Positions 54,962-64,000 of a stretch of DNA of 64,000 nt are shown here, one piece after another (position 1 is the first letter of the stretch; each line of letters begins with the position of its first letter). The notes under the pieces are model-generated. The model was not told the origin of the DNA and searched no databases. It saw only the letters and a list, made by a program, of their open reading frames with translations. The translations under genes and the position numbers were made by a program. This DNA is from Dysidea avara (Eukaryota > Porifera > Demospongiae > Dictyoceratida > Dysideidae), in assembly GCF_963678975.1 (NCBI RefSeq), contig NC_089275.1, forward strand, positions 701,001-765,000, read 5' to 3'.

Positions 54962-56773
54962 GGACCAACAGGAATGCCTTGAGGTGGAGCTTACAATACC
55001 GCAACACTCACTTGGCTGCAGCGCTCTATACTATGATTGCCTACATTATTCAGGAAGGATGGTCAATGTCATTACTAGATCGCTTTTGAATACAATCACC
55101 CAGACGTAATATTAAGGATTTCAACAAGTAATAAAAAATAACAACCACAATCAGTAATAAGGTAAGTGCGCCCAACTCCAAACAATTTTTGTTTTCGGTG
55201 CTCTATCTCTGCCATGCAAGCGAATTACTTCAACTTTAAAATAAATTATGGTGATAAAGCCTATCCTATGGTGTATCAGTCCTGCAAGTTTCATCAAAAT
55301 ATCTCCATCCGTCGAGAGCTGCACTCCAAAATTCAACTATATGTGTAAATTTCACGTATGCTCCTAACTCCGGACACTTTTTATCACGCCTGATACAGCA
55401 CTTTCGAAGTGGATTTCCAATTTTAAACACCACCACGTTAAATTTACATCTATTGCCCACTTCATACTCGATTTTAATAGTCATAGTTCCTTTCGTTGTC
55501 GAGTTAGGGGTATTTCAAATCTAAGTGTATTTCTGAAAATATTTATGCTGCTTCAATGAGACTGGCTCTTACAAAATCGTGTTTGGCTGATTGTTTGCAA
55601 ACGAAACTTGTTACAGTGGTAAGTCATAGTGGTCCCTCTGCACTGTATTATAATCAGCCAGAGAGCTCTTTGGGTTTGGGAATAAGCAGCGATCATCGAA
55701 GAATTTTTGATAACTTTGCCATACATGGCAATAAATAATCACCTCATTTGGAAAAACCAGCGGGACTTTTAAGCAGGTTTTAGGATCACAGCATCATTGT
55801 ACATGAAGCTCATTTCAATGATGTAGATAGTTTTTGGAGATATGACGCCAAATTTTGGATGAGTGTCTGGAGTTAGGAACCGTCCGGAATTAGGCGCACC
55901 TACATTATTATTTAACTATCTCGTGATAAATCTTGCTACCAGATGCTGCATGAAGTGTTCCATAGCTTAGACAAAGCGTTATCTGAGGGTGTATCGTGTT
56001 ACAAGGAGATGTGGGGCCAGGAGAGAGTTTATTCTGTGAACAGAAACAAAGATCGTATTTTCCTTGAACAATTTCACAATTCAGTGGTGCCGTACTTCAT
56101 CCAGCATCGAGATAGCATATTGTGTGAGGTCACTGGGAATCCTTAGTACTCAAGAGACCTTCGTCAACTAGTACTCAGCAAGTGCCGAAAAATTAGTGTG
56201 CTCATAATTAGAAACTTTCCTGCGCTTGCCGAAATTTAGAGCACATTGCGTTCAATTCACGGGTAGTGCTGAATACTTAGAGATGCTGAAATTTTAGGGA
56301 ATCTACAGTAATTGTCATAAGAACTAAAGTGCCAGACATCATAACTTTCCAAAAATGCGATGTGCTATATAATTTGATGAACGGCTACGCATGGTTATAA
56401 ACAAAGTGCTGTAATTTTCAAAGTGGCTACGCAATCAACATCATTTTACTCGTGATGTAATAAGGATTAAAATGACACCTAGGGATTTACCCTACAACAA
56501 AAGCACAAGAACCAAAACACACCGTGAAAACAAAGTTTAGTTTATAAGCACGCAAATTCATTACATACCTTTAGAAAATGATCCATAACTCGTTGGCAGT
56601 TGATCCTATTCACTCCAAACAACCACTGGCTGATTTGCTATTCAATGGAAAGTAAGGCCATAATTATATAGCTCACGTGATACAAATGCTAATTTTATTT
56701 TTAAAGCTATCACTGTACTCCTTTACCACCAAGTTTCAGCTTTGTGGCTTGTATCTGCAGGGAGAAAAAGTGA
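54962..56773 (+). CDS. Host-type exons of an unidentified gene or genes
   Basis: Four coding-like segments with splice signals. 54962-55089 (acceptor TTTCTACAG; RNALRWSLQYRNTHLAAALY, MIAYIIQEGW) ends at TGA unless spliced earlier. 55943-56146 (acceptor GCTACCAG; LDKALSEGVSCYKEMWGQER, FLEQFHNSVVPYFIQHRDSI) ends at TAG. 56575-56651 (after CTTTAG; HNSLAVDPIHSKQPLADLLF, donor GTAAGG) joins in phase to 56707-56773 (HCTPLPPSFSFVACICREKK, TGA). Residue content is protein-like and unlike the transposons. I do not recognise the proteins. The first two are separated by the MITE at 55165-55900 and could be one gene, the last two another. Joins are inferred. Confidence 0.4.
55165..55900. mobile_element. 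TA-flanked MITE, 736 bp, with internal end-like repeats
   Basis: AGTGCGCCCAACTCCAAACA at the left pairs with GGTGCGCCTAATTCCGGACG inward from the right, with TA on both sides. The end word CTAACTCCGGACACTTTTT recurs inside near 55370 and GTCTGGAGTTAGG near 55870, so the termini contain several copies of one motif, perhaps binding sites. The 60-72 codon ORFs inside have no domain. Confidence 0.7.
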
Positions 56774-57252
56774 AGAATGTAAAATACTGATTTGCACTAG
56801 TTATTACATCATTGCACAAAAAGTTTACATTGGTGTCCAGAAGCTATACTGAACATATAGCACAGTACTACTAGCCTAGCTACTTGTAAATGCATTTTGT
56901 GATGGTTGATTGACCTGTGGGAATACTGTCTGCTGTACCTCAGCATACAGATATGGGCTATTTAAACAATTGCAACATTCGCTTTGCCACATTTCAACAT
57001 CGTATTCAAACATTGCAATACAACAATATATTGCAATATTTTTGAAAACAATACGCAATATGGAGTTTACCCATATTGTTGCATTCCTAATACATAGTTG
57101 GTTAATTCAGGCGAGTTAGCTAGCTGCATGGTACCTGTCTTTTAGGAAGTAGCACAACATCAAATTGTTTTTTACAAACGTACGTATGGTATAAATATAT
57201 ATGCTGCAGTAGAATGGAGATCACTGAGAAGCCACAAAACTAGAAAGGGTGG
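56774..57252. other. No gene recognised
   Basis: Includes a local near-palindrome around TTGCAATACAACAATATATTGCAA (about 57014). No coding signal. Confidence 0.4.
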
Positions 57253-57466
57253 TACAGTGAAACCTCTATATAGCGGACACCCACGGACCAAGCTTAAGTG
57301 TCCTTTATATGGAGGTGTCCTTTGTAAGGAGGTTGAAATATTTTATGCATATAATATCACACACAGTATAATTATAATGTTTGAAGATTGATTACACTAT
57401 AACAACAGTTCACACCTGTGTACATAGTCAGTCACTAAGCTGTTCTTCGCTTTGAAAAATAACTAT

Positions 57467-58372
57467 CTAAAGTTGTTTGCTTACTAAATGTACAAGAGAT
57501 GAACAATACAGGCGAGCTACAGTAGTAACCATTGAACCAACTTTCAAAGCTTCTTCTGTAACACCTTTGTTTTGTAGACATAGTTGGACATCTTCTAGAT
57601 TTTTCATTGCATCTTTGAATGTGTCAATATTTGGTACAGCTTCAACCACTTCCATTTCTACGTCACCTGTCACACAATCCTCCTCCTCATCATCTATTGG
57701 ATCTGGCTCAGAGGAGCAGGCTGCAGCAAGGAACTCTTCTTCCCAGTGTTCCTCAGATAGCTCACGGCACACTGGTAAAGATCCATCAAGGTACTCATCA
57801 ACAGAACAGGCGCCATCACCTACAACTTGAGTTTCATCTAGGTTCCATATGTCTCTTTTCACATAGCCTTGTAAAACGTCAGGGAGTCGCTCTTTTCATG
57901 AGTCCACAGTTGCACCAGAAACATCACCGCTTTCTCCACTTACTGTCAGTTGTTTAACATTGTATTTTCTTTTCCATTTCTCCAACCATCCATTGGAGCT
58001 TTTGAATTCACTCCTCCCTAGATGCTATGCAATTTCTTTTGCCTTTACTACAAGCTGTGGGCCTGCTGGGTAAATGTTTTTAGAACAAGCCAACAGGTAC
58101 CACTTATACAATACTTCATTTAATTCACTGAAGTCAGACTTTTGCGTGCGGAGGCTTACTTTGCAAGATTTATCAGAGGCATTACTTTCATACAAAGCCA
58201 ATAGCTGCTCTTTCTCTTTTAAAATAGTTGCAATCTGAGTCTTCCCACAGTTAAAACGTTGACATAGACCTCTGACCCCTAGCTTAGGATTTTTGTTTGC
58301 CTCTTGAATAACTTCTATCTTCTGCTTGAGCGTCAGGTGCTTTCCTTGTGTTGAACAAGAATCCATTGTCAC
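57467..58372 (-). pseudogene. Pogo/Tigger-like (CENP-B-type) transposase, DDE core deleted
   Basis: From ATG 58372 on the minus strand: CENP-B N-terminal helix-turn-helix (LTLKQKIEVIQEANKNPKLG, VRGLCQRFNCGKTQIATILK) and the start of the second HTH (YKWYLLACSKNIYPAGPQLV) up to 58025. After a frame break come GWLEKWKRKYNVKQL and, past a stop, DVLQGYVKRDIWNLDE, which includes the first catalytic Asp (about 57850). The sequence then jumps directly into an acidic C-terminal tail (SEPDPIDDEEEDCVTGD) ending at 57467. The rest of the DDE domain, with the second and third acidic residues, is missing, so an internal deletion removed the catalytic core. It would bind the TIRs but cannot transpose. Confidence 0.8.
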
Positions 58373-58467
58373 TGATTATACCAATTAGTTATAGACAGGT
58401 GCAATCATTGTCGCCAATTAGTTACTGACAAGTACAGTGCGTGTAGAAAATGTAGAAAAGCGTCATC

Positions 58468-58866
58468 ATGGCTCACATTGTTGTTCATCCTGAGCATGTT
58501 GTTGTCTATGAGATTGATTCATATATCCGAGGGTACCATGCATACATGGATAGGTGGGAATATGAAGTTGGTGAAGTTTTACCGTTAAGAAGGGAGCCTG
58601 ACAATGAAGTCAATGTTAACTCTGTCGCCATCATGAAAGACGAAGAAATAGTTGGACATGCCCCATTTAATTTAACTAGATTAATATCACAGTTTCTTCA
58701 AAGAGATGTGAACGTAGGCTTCGTGGAAGTAACCGGTGAGAGAGTTAACCGAGGAGCTGGCTATGGCATCGAGTTACCCTGCAAATACCGCTTGTATGGA
58801 CCTGCACCTTACATTAACAAACTGAAGGAATTAATTGCACCTTTGAAAGAAAAAGAGCTATTGTAA
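58468..58866 (+). CDS. HIRAN-like protein carried by the pogo-like transposon
   Basis: 132 codons from ATG 58468, uninterrupted. The pattern VYEIDSYIRGYHAYMDRWEY, EVLPLRREPDNEVNVNSVAI, DEEIVGHAPFNLTRLISQFL and YGIELPCKYRLYG resembles HIRAN-type domains (conserved R-E-P-x-N, N-x-x-A-V, V-G-x-x-P). HIRAN domains recognise DNA 3' ends or damaged DNA in proteins such as HLTF. Small stand-alone relatives occur in invertebrate genomes. It is divergently oriented to the transposase, inside the same TIRs. Being intact while the transposase is broken suggests either recent loss of the transposase or retention of this gene. Family assignment is from motif memory. Confidence 0.65.
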   Translation: MAHIVVHPEHVVVYEIDSYIRGYHAYMDRWEYEVGEVLPLRREPDNEVNVNSVAIMKDEEIVGHAPFNLTRLISQFLQRDVNVGFVEVTGERVNRGAGYGIELPCKYRLYGPAPYINKLKELIAPLKEKELL

Positions 58867-59361
58867 ATTGTCTAGAATATGTAACTATCATCTTACCACA
58901 TGTATCTACCACAGCACACCAAAATGGTTATTTTTCAAAAACAATTAATGATTGGAACTCTTTACCAGTAGATCTTATTGAAGTTGCAGATGCTGACATT
59001 TTTAGAACCAGACTACAATCATTATTGTAATTGTGTTGCATGTATTTGGGCAAATCTGAGCACACCAGCAGGGCTGACTGCTCAGTAATAATATTAATCA
59101 TAATCATTATACTACAGTGATTCCTCTTGAGCACCTAAAGCGCTTAATTCAGTGGCGTCCGTTATTTAGAGGTAAGAGCATACGCGTATGGTACCAGAGG
59201 GTACTTGTCAACTGTCCGTTGTCCATTACAAGGAGGTGTCCGTTGTGCGGAGGTTATTAATACATTGAAAACAATTAGCAAATGGCTGGGACCATAGTTA
59301 ACTGTCCGTAACATGGAGTTGTCCGCTATTTGGAGTGTCCGTTAATAGAGGTCACACTGTA

Positions 59362-60054
59362 TTGTAAACCATCTGTCTTGATTTGCAATTTAAAGTTCCT
59401 AATTTGTTAATAATGAAGCAGAGGAGGTTGTAAACAACAGCCCTATATAATACCTAAAGACCTCTAGTAATCATGATTGTGTTAACCGGAGTATTTATCA
59501 CAGGTGGACTCCACTGTGAAAATCACTACATCACTGCCATATAGTTATGAAAAATATACTGCTCAGGCCTTAAATTAACGTGTGGTCAACAGACAAAATC
59601 TGCACAAATAGCACAATGTCTGCACATAATTAGTTTTGGGCGGACACACATGTCCTTACAAAACCAATAGTGGTACCATAAAAGCTGATGTGTACATGTT
59701 TGTTTGTAGTGCTAACAATAACTGTCACTTGGTTGCTAGGAGATACTACATTTTTCCAAACCAAGGATTTACCATTGTCACCTCCCCTTTGTGTACTGCT
59801 ATCACCAACAGCTGTAATGACCAAAGCCTGGTGATATATTGCAGCTATATGTGGTTGTGTTTTTAACCTCAAAACTTTCAACGGAAACTCCCTATTCCAG
59901 TTCATATAAAATGCTTCTCTAGCTCATGTCTGTACAATTTGACTCTATGTCTGTACATTTGTGAATATGTAAGGACATTTGTCCTCGGTGCCTTTAAGAT
60001 TAAATTAAGGCCTGCTGCTCCTATAATAAGTAGCTGTGGTGGTAATAGTTGAAT
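59362..60054. mobile_element. Possible MITE at about 59565-60013
   Basis: AGGCCTTAAATTAACG (59565) and, inward from the right, AGGCCTTAATTTAATC (60013) form a short imperfect inverted pair. TGTCTGTACA and ATGTCCTTAC words recur between them. No target duplication is clear. No gene seen in the interval. Confidence 0.35.
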
Positions 60055-61340
60055 ATGCCTGGGGATCGCTGCATAGTTTGTGGAAATTCATGGAAGAAGG
60101 ACCTGTCAGCTTCCTTTTATCGTGATTGAAAGAATGGATATCAAAGTTTGGGTTACCCATCAACCATATCAAGAGATTTACTCATGTCTGTGTAGCAGAA
60201 ATTTGAGTAACGGTGATATCAGTAATGGACTTAACAAGTGCTTGTTAGTTTAATTTGCTTCACCGAAGAAACGGGGCCATAAAGGCTCGCACTAAGGGTT
60301 GTGAAACGAGTACTGGCAAGCTTCGAAAACCATCGGGTGGCAAGTAGCTTTTCCACAATCATGGAGGAAGTGGTGAGCTCATTAATGTGACAAGCTGGTT
60401 GAGATGTAACTGGTTGATGGGGCTGGATGGCTACTAGCGATGGCTCACCAGTACTGCTCGACGGAGTTGATGACTCTACAGATTTATAAAAACTAGTTTA
60501 TAAGACCATGTTTTGAAACTTGTTACTGTCCATGCAATTCCAAAGTGTACTGTTTTTATTAATCCGTAACTCACGGCTACTTATTCCAATCTTCAAGCAA
60601 TTACTACCAATACAAAGGGAAAAAACTCACATTCCTGTGGGTTTCATGTTATTGGAACATACAGTAGCATTTGTGAATAACTCAATCTAAATGAAGTAAA
60701 TTTTTATTAGCTTTTGTTGAGAATCCTGTAAACTGCCGTAATGATGTACTCCAAGTGCAGTGGTTTCTGCTCACTGAATAGTTTTACTGCATTTTTGTTC
60801 TTATGGTGGATAATTTAAGTACCTTAAGAGATATTCAAGATCTCTTTCCGTCTTTCAAATCTGAGCAGATGCTAGGTCCTAGTTCAGTTGGTTAGGTTTG
60901 AAGAGAATGTTTGCAATGACTACACCTCAATGTGTACTACACCCTAAATGTCAATTTGTTTCCTCAGTAGGGGAAAATGACTCTTACTGCAGTGTTATCC
61001 TATGATGAGGTGTCCCCAGTGCTCCTTGCTGAAATTCAGAAGTGGTATTCAGAGGGTGCTGATCAAGATGATGTTACTAAAAGGTTAAGACTGTGAACTG
61101 TGCCACCTGCTGGTTATAAGATTCACAACTGGGCAGAAGGTACCACAATTGATTCATGGCCATTTAGGAAAAGATGAAACCAAAGTAGAAGAACTGTGTT
61201 CCATATTGGCCCAATTGGAGTATACACACCAGCTAGGTAAATCTCCTTCATTCTAAGTTAAGAATCACTTGTATGTGCCGAGGTAGAGTTTTGTGAGCAA
61301 GAAGATGAAGCTGCTGTTTTCAAAAGTATTAAACTACAGG
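60055..61340 (+). pseudogene. THAP-domain gene of a conserved family, heavily decayed
   Basis: ATG 60055 starts MPGDRCIVCGNSWKKDLSAS, a THAP N-terminus, but meets TGA after SFYRD. Further on, the zinc-ligand region CSRNLSNGD and FASPKKRG are readable in another frame. Downstream (60965-61330) DEVSPVLLAEIQKWYSEGAD, ETKVEELCSILAQLEYTHQ, KNHLYVPR and FCEQEDEAAVFKSI can be read with stops and frame changes. The same downstream module occurs on the minus strand at 63900-63340. THAP proteins bind DNA. The second module has no function known to me. Confidence 0.6.
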
Positions 61341-61550
61341 ATGACTACTCATAATTTATTCTCATTGAACTCAGGCAGGGTGGACCATGAATCCTATACA
61401 GTATCGGAATAACACTTTTTATCATTATACAATATCTATCTGCAACACTTGACTATTTCATTCGCAAGCTCACTCACCATCGAGTCACCTATTACAGGCA
61501 GTGGGTCACCTATCTTCAGTACTTATCGTAAATACCAGCAAATGTGTAAC

Positions 61551-61975
61551 TAGGCACTGGGCTATTATGCCCGAAATTTTACCTATTATGCTTTTGAACA
61601 TTGCTCAAAAATTAAGCCTATTATGCTCAAAATTATGCTTTCAAAATCAAAATTATGCTCTAGAACTGACTGTTTTATTAGAGTATATCAGCCTTTCCTG
61701 ACTGCAAGTGACTGCTCTATTAGAGTATCTCGATCTTATTTCTGCAAAGTGTGAATAACCAACAAAGAAACGGTTTAATAAGTTATATTACGTGTTTTTG
61801 ATTATAAAATGCACTAATAATACTATTGGCAGTGAATATTTGCTTTCTTTCAGGCGCGCGTATTGCGCATTTCATTAATTTTTCAAACATCGTCCCTATT
61901 ATACTGGCATTATGCTTGATGCTTTTGGTCACCTATTATGCTTTAAATTATGCCGGCATAATCGGCCGGTGCCTA
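61551..61975. mobile_element. hAT-like MITE, 425 bp, perfect 8-bp target duplication
   Basis: TAGGCACTGGGCTATTATGC at the left pairs with TAGGCACCGGCCGATTATGC inward from the right. TGTGTAAC flanks both sides exactly (61543-61550, 61976-61983). The interior repeats CCTATTATGCTTT words and holds two TCTATTAGAGTATMTC motifs (61672-61730). Confidence 0.85.
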
Positions 61976-62455
61976 TGTGTAACTAATATCAATTGTAATA
62001 GTTTAATGATCAATATAACTCAACAACTGAAGAAGAGAAAACTGGTAGCCAGCTCCAGCTTATTTATACAATCACACACTAAGGTCAAGGTTACATCATC
62101 ATGTACAACTAACAATAAACAAATTAACAGTTCTAAGAATTAACATCAGGTCATAATGTATTACAAATGTGTAGCAGGAGTCATCCAACACTATTAATTA
62201 AGTACTACTAACTGGCTAAGAATGTTCTCTTCTGATAGTGAACCTTACCTGTCAATGTTGGTTATCAAAACCTCGATGCTGCCAACTAAATCATCTCATT
62301 GAGCTCGCTTAACTCCTTAACTTTTCAAGCCAAAACTATTATCTCTTTTTCATTCGGTGTAGGTGACTGGAGTTTCTCTGAGTATTGATCATTAGATGTC
62401 ACTAGTTCTATGAATACTTTATGATGTATACTTACACAATGCAGTATATACTTAC

Positions 62456-62796
62456 CTGTTCCAAGTTTTCATTTAAAGCACTCGGCACTGCTCTTAAGCC
62501 TTCTACTGCACTTTCTCCACTATCAGATAATTTACTACCTTCTGTAAACATAGTTTGTAGGATTGGAAAAGCTCCATCATCCAGTCTACATCCCCACTCC
62601 ATTGTAATATAGTGGTTCCCTTATTGATGTCACAGCCGTCAGCTTTCAACCACAATAATACTTAGCTGTTTCATTGACAACATTCAGCTATGTACATGAT
62701 AACTTATCAAATATTCTGATACTGTCTGTACCTGTATTTGAGTATCCAGTGTGGTTTCACTTGATGCAAAATCATACCACAAGGATCTTTCTGATA
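62456..62796 (-). CDS. Two exons of a conserved minus-strand gene
   Basis: Exon 62796-62732 (acceptor ACCTGTAG, donor GTACAG) encodes SERSLWYDFASSETTLDTQI. Exon up to 62602 and down to 62456 (donor GTAAGT) encodes WGCRLDDGAFPILQTMFTEG and GLRAVPSALNENLEQ. It may start after AG at about 62597 or at ATG 62602. Both are in phase with each other. The WYDFASSETT segment has a diverged copy at 19651-19690 (minus), just beyond the gene at 19741-20215, so the two loci are paralogous. Function unknown. Confidence 0.45.
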
Positions 62797-63339
62797 CTAC
62801 AGGTATGTTAACCAACACCTCAAAGTACATTTACTACACACAATACAAAATGATACCTCCATAGTTTTCTGGTTATCAGATGGACTGTTACTCCTTGTGT
62901 GTTGATGTGTGCCACATGAAGTGTGTTGGTGTGAAGTTACACGTCACCTTATAAGGTAAACTTCATTACTTGTTGTGGCTAGTGAATTAGTATGGAGATC
63001 AGTAACTTGTAGTAACAAAGCAAGTAACTTAGTTTAATACTGTTCACTGTATTACCTAAGGAAGTAGTTTAGTATTATGTAATAGGCAGACTACAATGAA
63101 CAGCTAATGCTCTGATCATACCAACAACAGTACGTCATGATGTGAAGACAGTTGTACACAAACAACACCAGTGGACTCTAGCTTAGTGGAGTATGTGTTC
63201 AACCAACTACTGGCAGTATTTCAGTTGTTCATTGAATGATGGTTTATTTTCTGGAGCTCAAGGCCTGTGTGAGTGTTGGACAGATATAGGAAAACCAAAC
63301 AATCTCTCTATATCCTCCACACTCTATGAATGCCAGAGA

Positions 63340-63910
63340 GTGCACAATAAGTCAGCCCAGCTGTTGTGTCATGAAGTGCTTCTTCAAAGCACTCCAATTG
63401 AATGTTACGTGGCCCACCCTGCCTGAGACTGTTAAAAGAGATATGAGTAAACATCCTATATTTTCATGTAGGCATACTTTGAAAATATGGCCTTCATCTC
63501 CTTGCTCACAAAACTCTACGTCTGTGATAGGATGAACCTCTGACACGTACAAGTGATCCTTAAAATGAGCTCCCTTAGAATGAAGGAGATTGACTAGGTG
63601 GATATACTCCAGTTGTGCCAATATGGTACACAACTTTTCCACTTTAGTTTCATCTTATCCTACACAAATCATCAGTGGCCATTATGTGCTGTACTGTACC
63701 TTCTATCAAATTGTGTATCTTATAGCCTGGGGGAACTGTTGGCAGTCTTAACCTTTCAATAACTTCATCCTAATCAGCACCATGTGAATACCACTTCTCA
63801 ATTTCAACAACAAACACTGGAGACACCACTTCGTAGGGTAACTCTGTAGTTTAGAGTCCCGTTTTTCCCTTATGAGGAAGCAAATTGACATTGAGGGTAG
63901 ATGTATGTTA
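63340..63910 (-). pseudogene. Second copy of the EIxKWYS / ILAQLEY module
   Basis: The minus strand reads SGVSPVFVVEIEKWYSHGAD, a TAG, then EVIERLRLPTVPPGYKI and, from 63642, MEKLCTILAQLEYIHLVNLL, AHFKDHLYVSEV, FCEQGDEGHIFKVCLHENIG and TFNWSALKKHF. It aligns with 60965-61330 (plus strand), which has the same order. It may be the 5' part of the gene whose exons lie at 62456-62796. One stop and one frame change are visible. Confidence 0.5.
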
Positions 63911-64000
63911 TAATAAGCACTAACACATTTTGGTATACATTAGTACATTGTGGTTAATCATTGCAAGCATACTCTTCAGACCCTTACGACTAAACTTAGA

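Larger units (their letters stand above)
57255..59359. mobile_element. Pogo/Tigger-like DNA transposon, 2.1 kb, with two divergent genes
   Basis: CAGTGAAACCTCTATATAGC at the left and CAGTGTGACCTCTATTAACG inward from the right, each followed by GGACAC. TA flanks both ends (57253-57254, 59360-59361). Repeats of GGTGTCCNTTGTNNGGAGGTT sit inside both ends (57308-57345, 59213-59255). It encodes a CENP-B-type transposase on the minus strand and a HIRAN-like protein on the plus strand from a shared intergenic region of about 95 bp. The terminal and internal GTCCG words resemble the MITE at 7352. Confidence 0.85.

Noticed and set aside
52640..56310. TTTTAGGGATCTA words at 52660, 54866 and 56290 considered as further foldback elements
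   Set aside because: Only the short word is shared; no hairpin or palindrome accompanies it.
58468..58866. HIRAN-like ORF considered as an independent host gene with the transposon inserted around it
   Set aside because: It lies inside one matched pair of TIRs with TA flanks and is arranged divergently with the transposase, so element cargo is the simpler reading; kept as a finding with this caveat.

Overview
This is eukaryotic, metazoan nuclear DNA: AT-rich, with genes split by very short GT-AG introns (46-60 nt), long TG/AC microsatellites and a dense, nested load of transposable elements. Recognisable host-type sequence includes a Nup210/gp210 nuclear-pore gene fragment. The element mix (Ty3-type LTR elements, a THAP/YqaJ DNA transposon, a pogo-like transposon, many MITEs) and the compact introns suggest a marine invertebrate, possibly a sponge. 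That assignment is inference. There are no bacterial operons, no CRISPR array, and no rRNA or tRNA that I could see.

Layout. 1-1880 (-): gag-protease-pol start of a Ty3-type element, open to the window edge. 2.2-16.5 kb: gene-poor; two hAT-like MITEs with 8-bp target duplications, a TA-flanked MITE inside a TG microsatellite, an inverted pair of arms of about 1 kb capped by TG/AC microsatellites, and a broken coiled-coil gene fragment. 16.6-19.65 kb (+): a second Ty3-type element with a tRNA-Pro-like primer site, a coiled-coil ORF1 and gag-protease; it is cut off before reverse transcriptase. 19.7-20.9 kb (-): a decayed conserved gene and a three-exon SANT/Myb-like gene. 20.9-32.7 kb: a large two-strand DNA-transposon locus of ISL2EU type. 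A 4.5-kb block (short coiled-coil gene plus SAP-SWIM-YqaJ nuclease gene) is tandemly duplicated. It is followed by an OTU-protease-like ORF and, on the opposite strand, a DDE transposase and a THAP protein. The nuclease and THAP genes begin with the same mini-exon cassettes. 33.2-37.65 kb (+): a complete but mutated Ty3-type retrotransposon with tiny LTRs (132/123 bp) and a TTTG target duplication. 38.1-51.3 kb: three foldback elements with a 5' hairpin and a long 3' palindrome, one of them interrupted by a 2.9-kb long-TIR element. Between them lie a second broken nuclease (SWIM-YqaJ-PHD) and the Nup210 fragment. A Nup210 intron carries a piggyBac-like element containing a hAT MITE that contains another hAT MITE. 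51.3-64 kb: a TG satellite, LINE remnants, MITEs, unidentified host-type exons, a 2.1-kb pogo-like transposon carrying a HIRAN-like gene opposite its transposase, a THAP pseudogene and conserved minus-strand exons.

Almost every transposon gene is disabled by frameshifts or nonsense codons, several of them of the CGA-to-TGA type, so the locus is mainly a fossil record. The two YqaJ copies share their first stop and then diverge, which dates the tandem duplication after inactivation. The strongest candidates for undescribed biology are the mini-exon cassette shared by opposing transposon genes, the hairpin/palindrome foldback family, and the HIRAN-like cargo gene of the pogo element.
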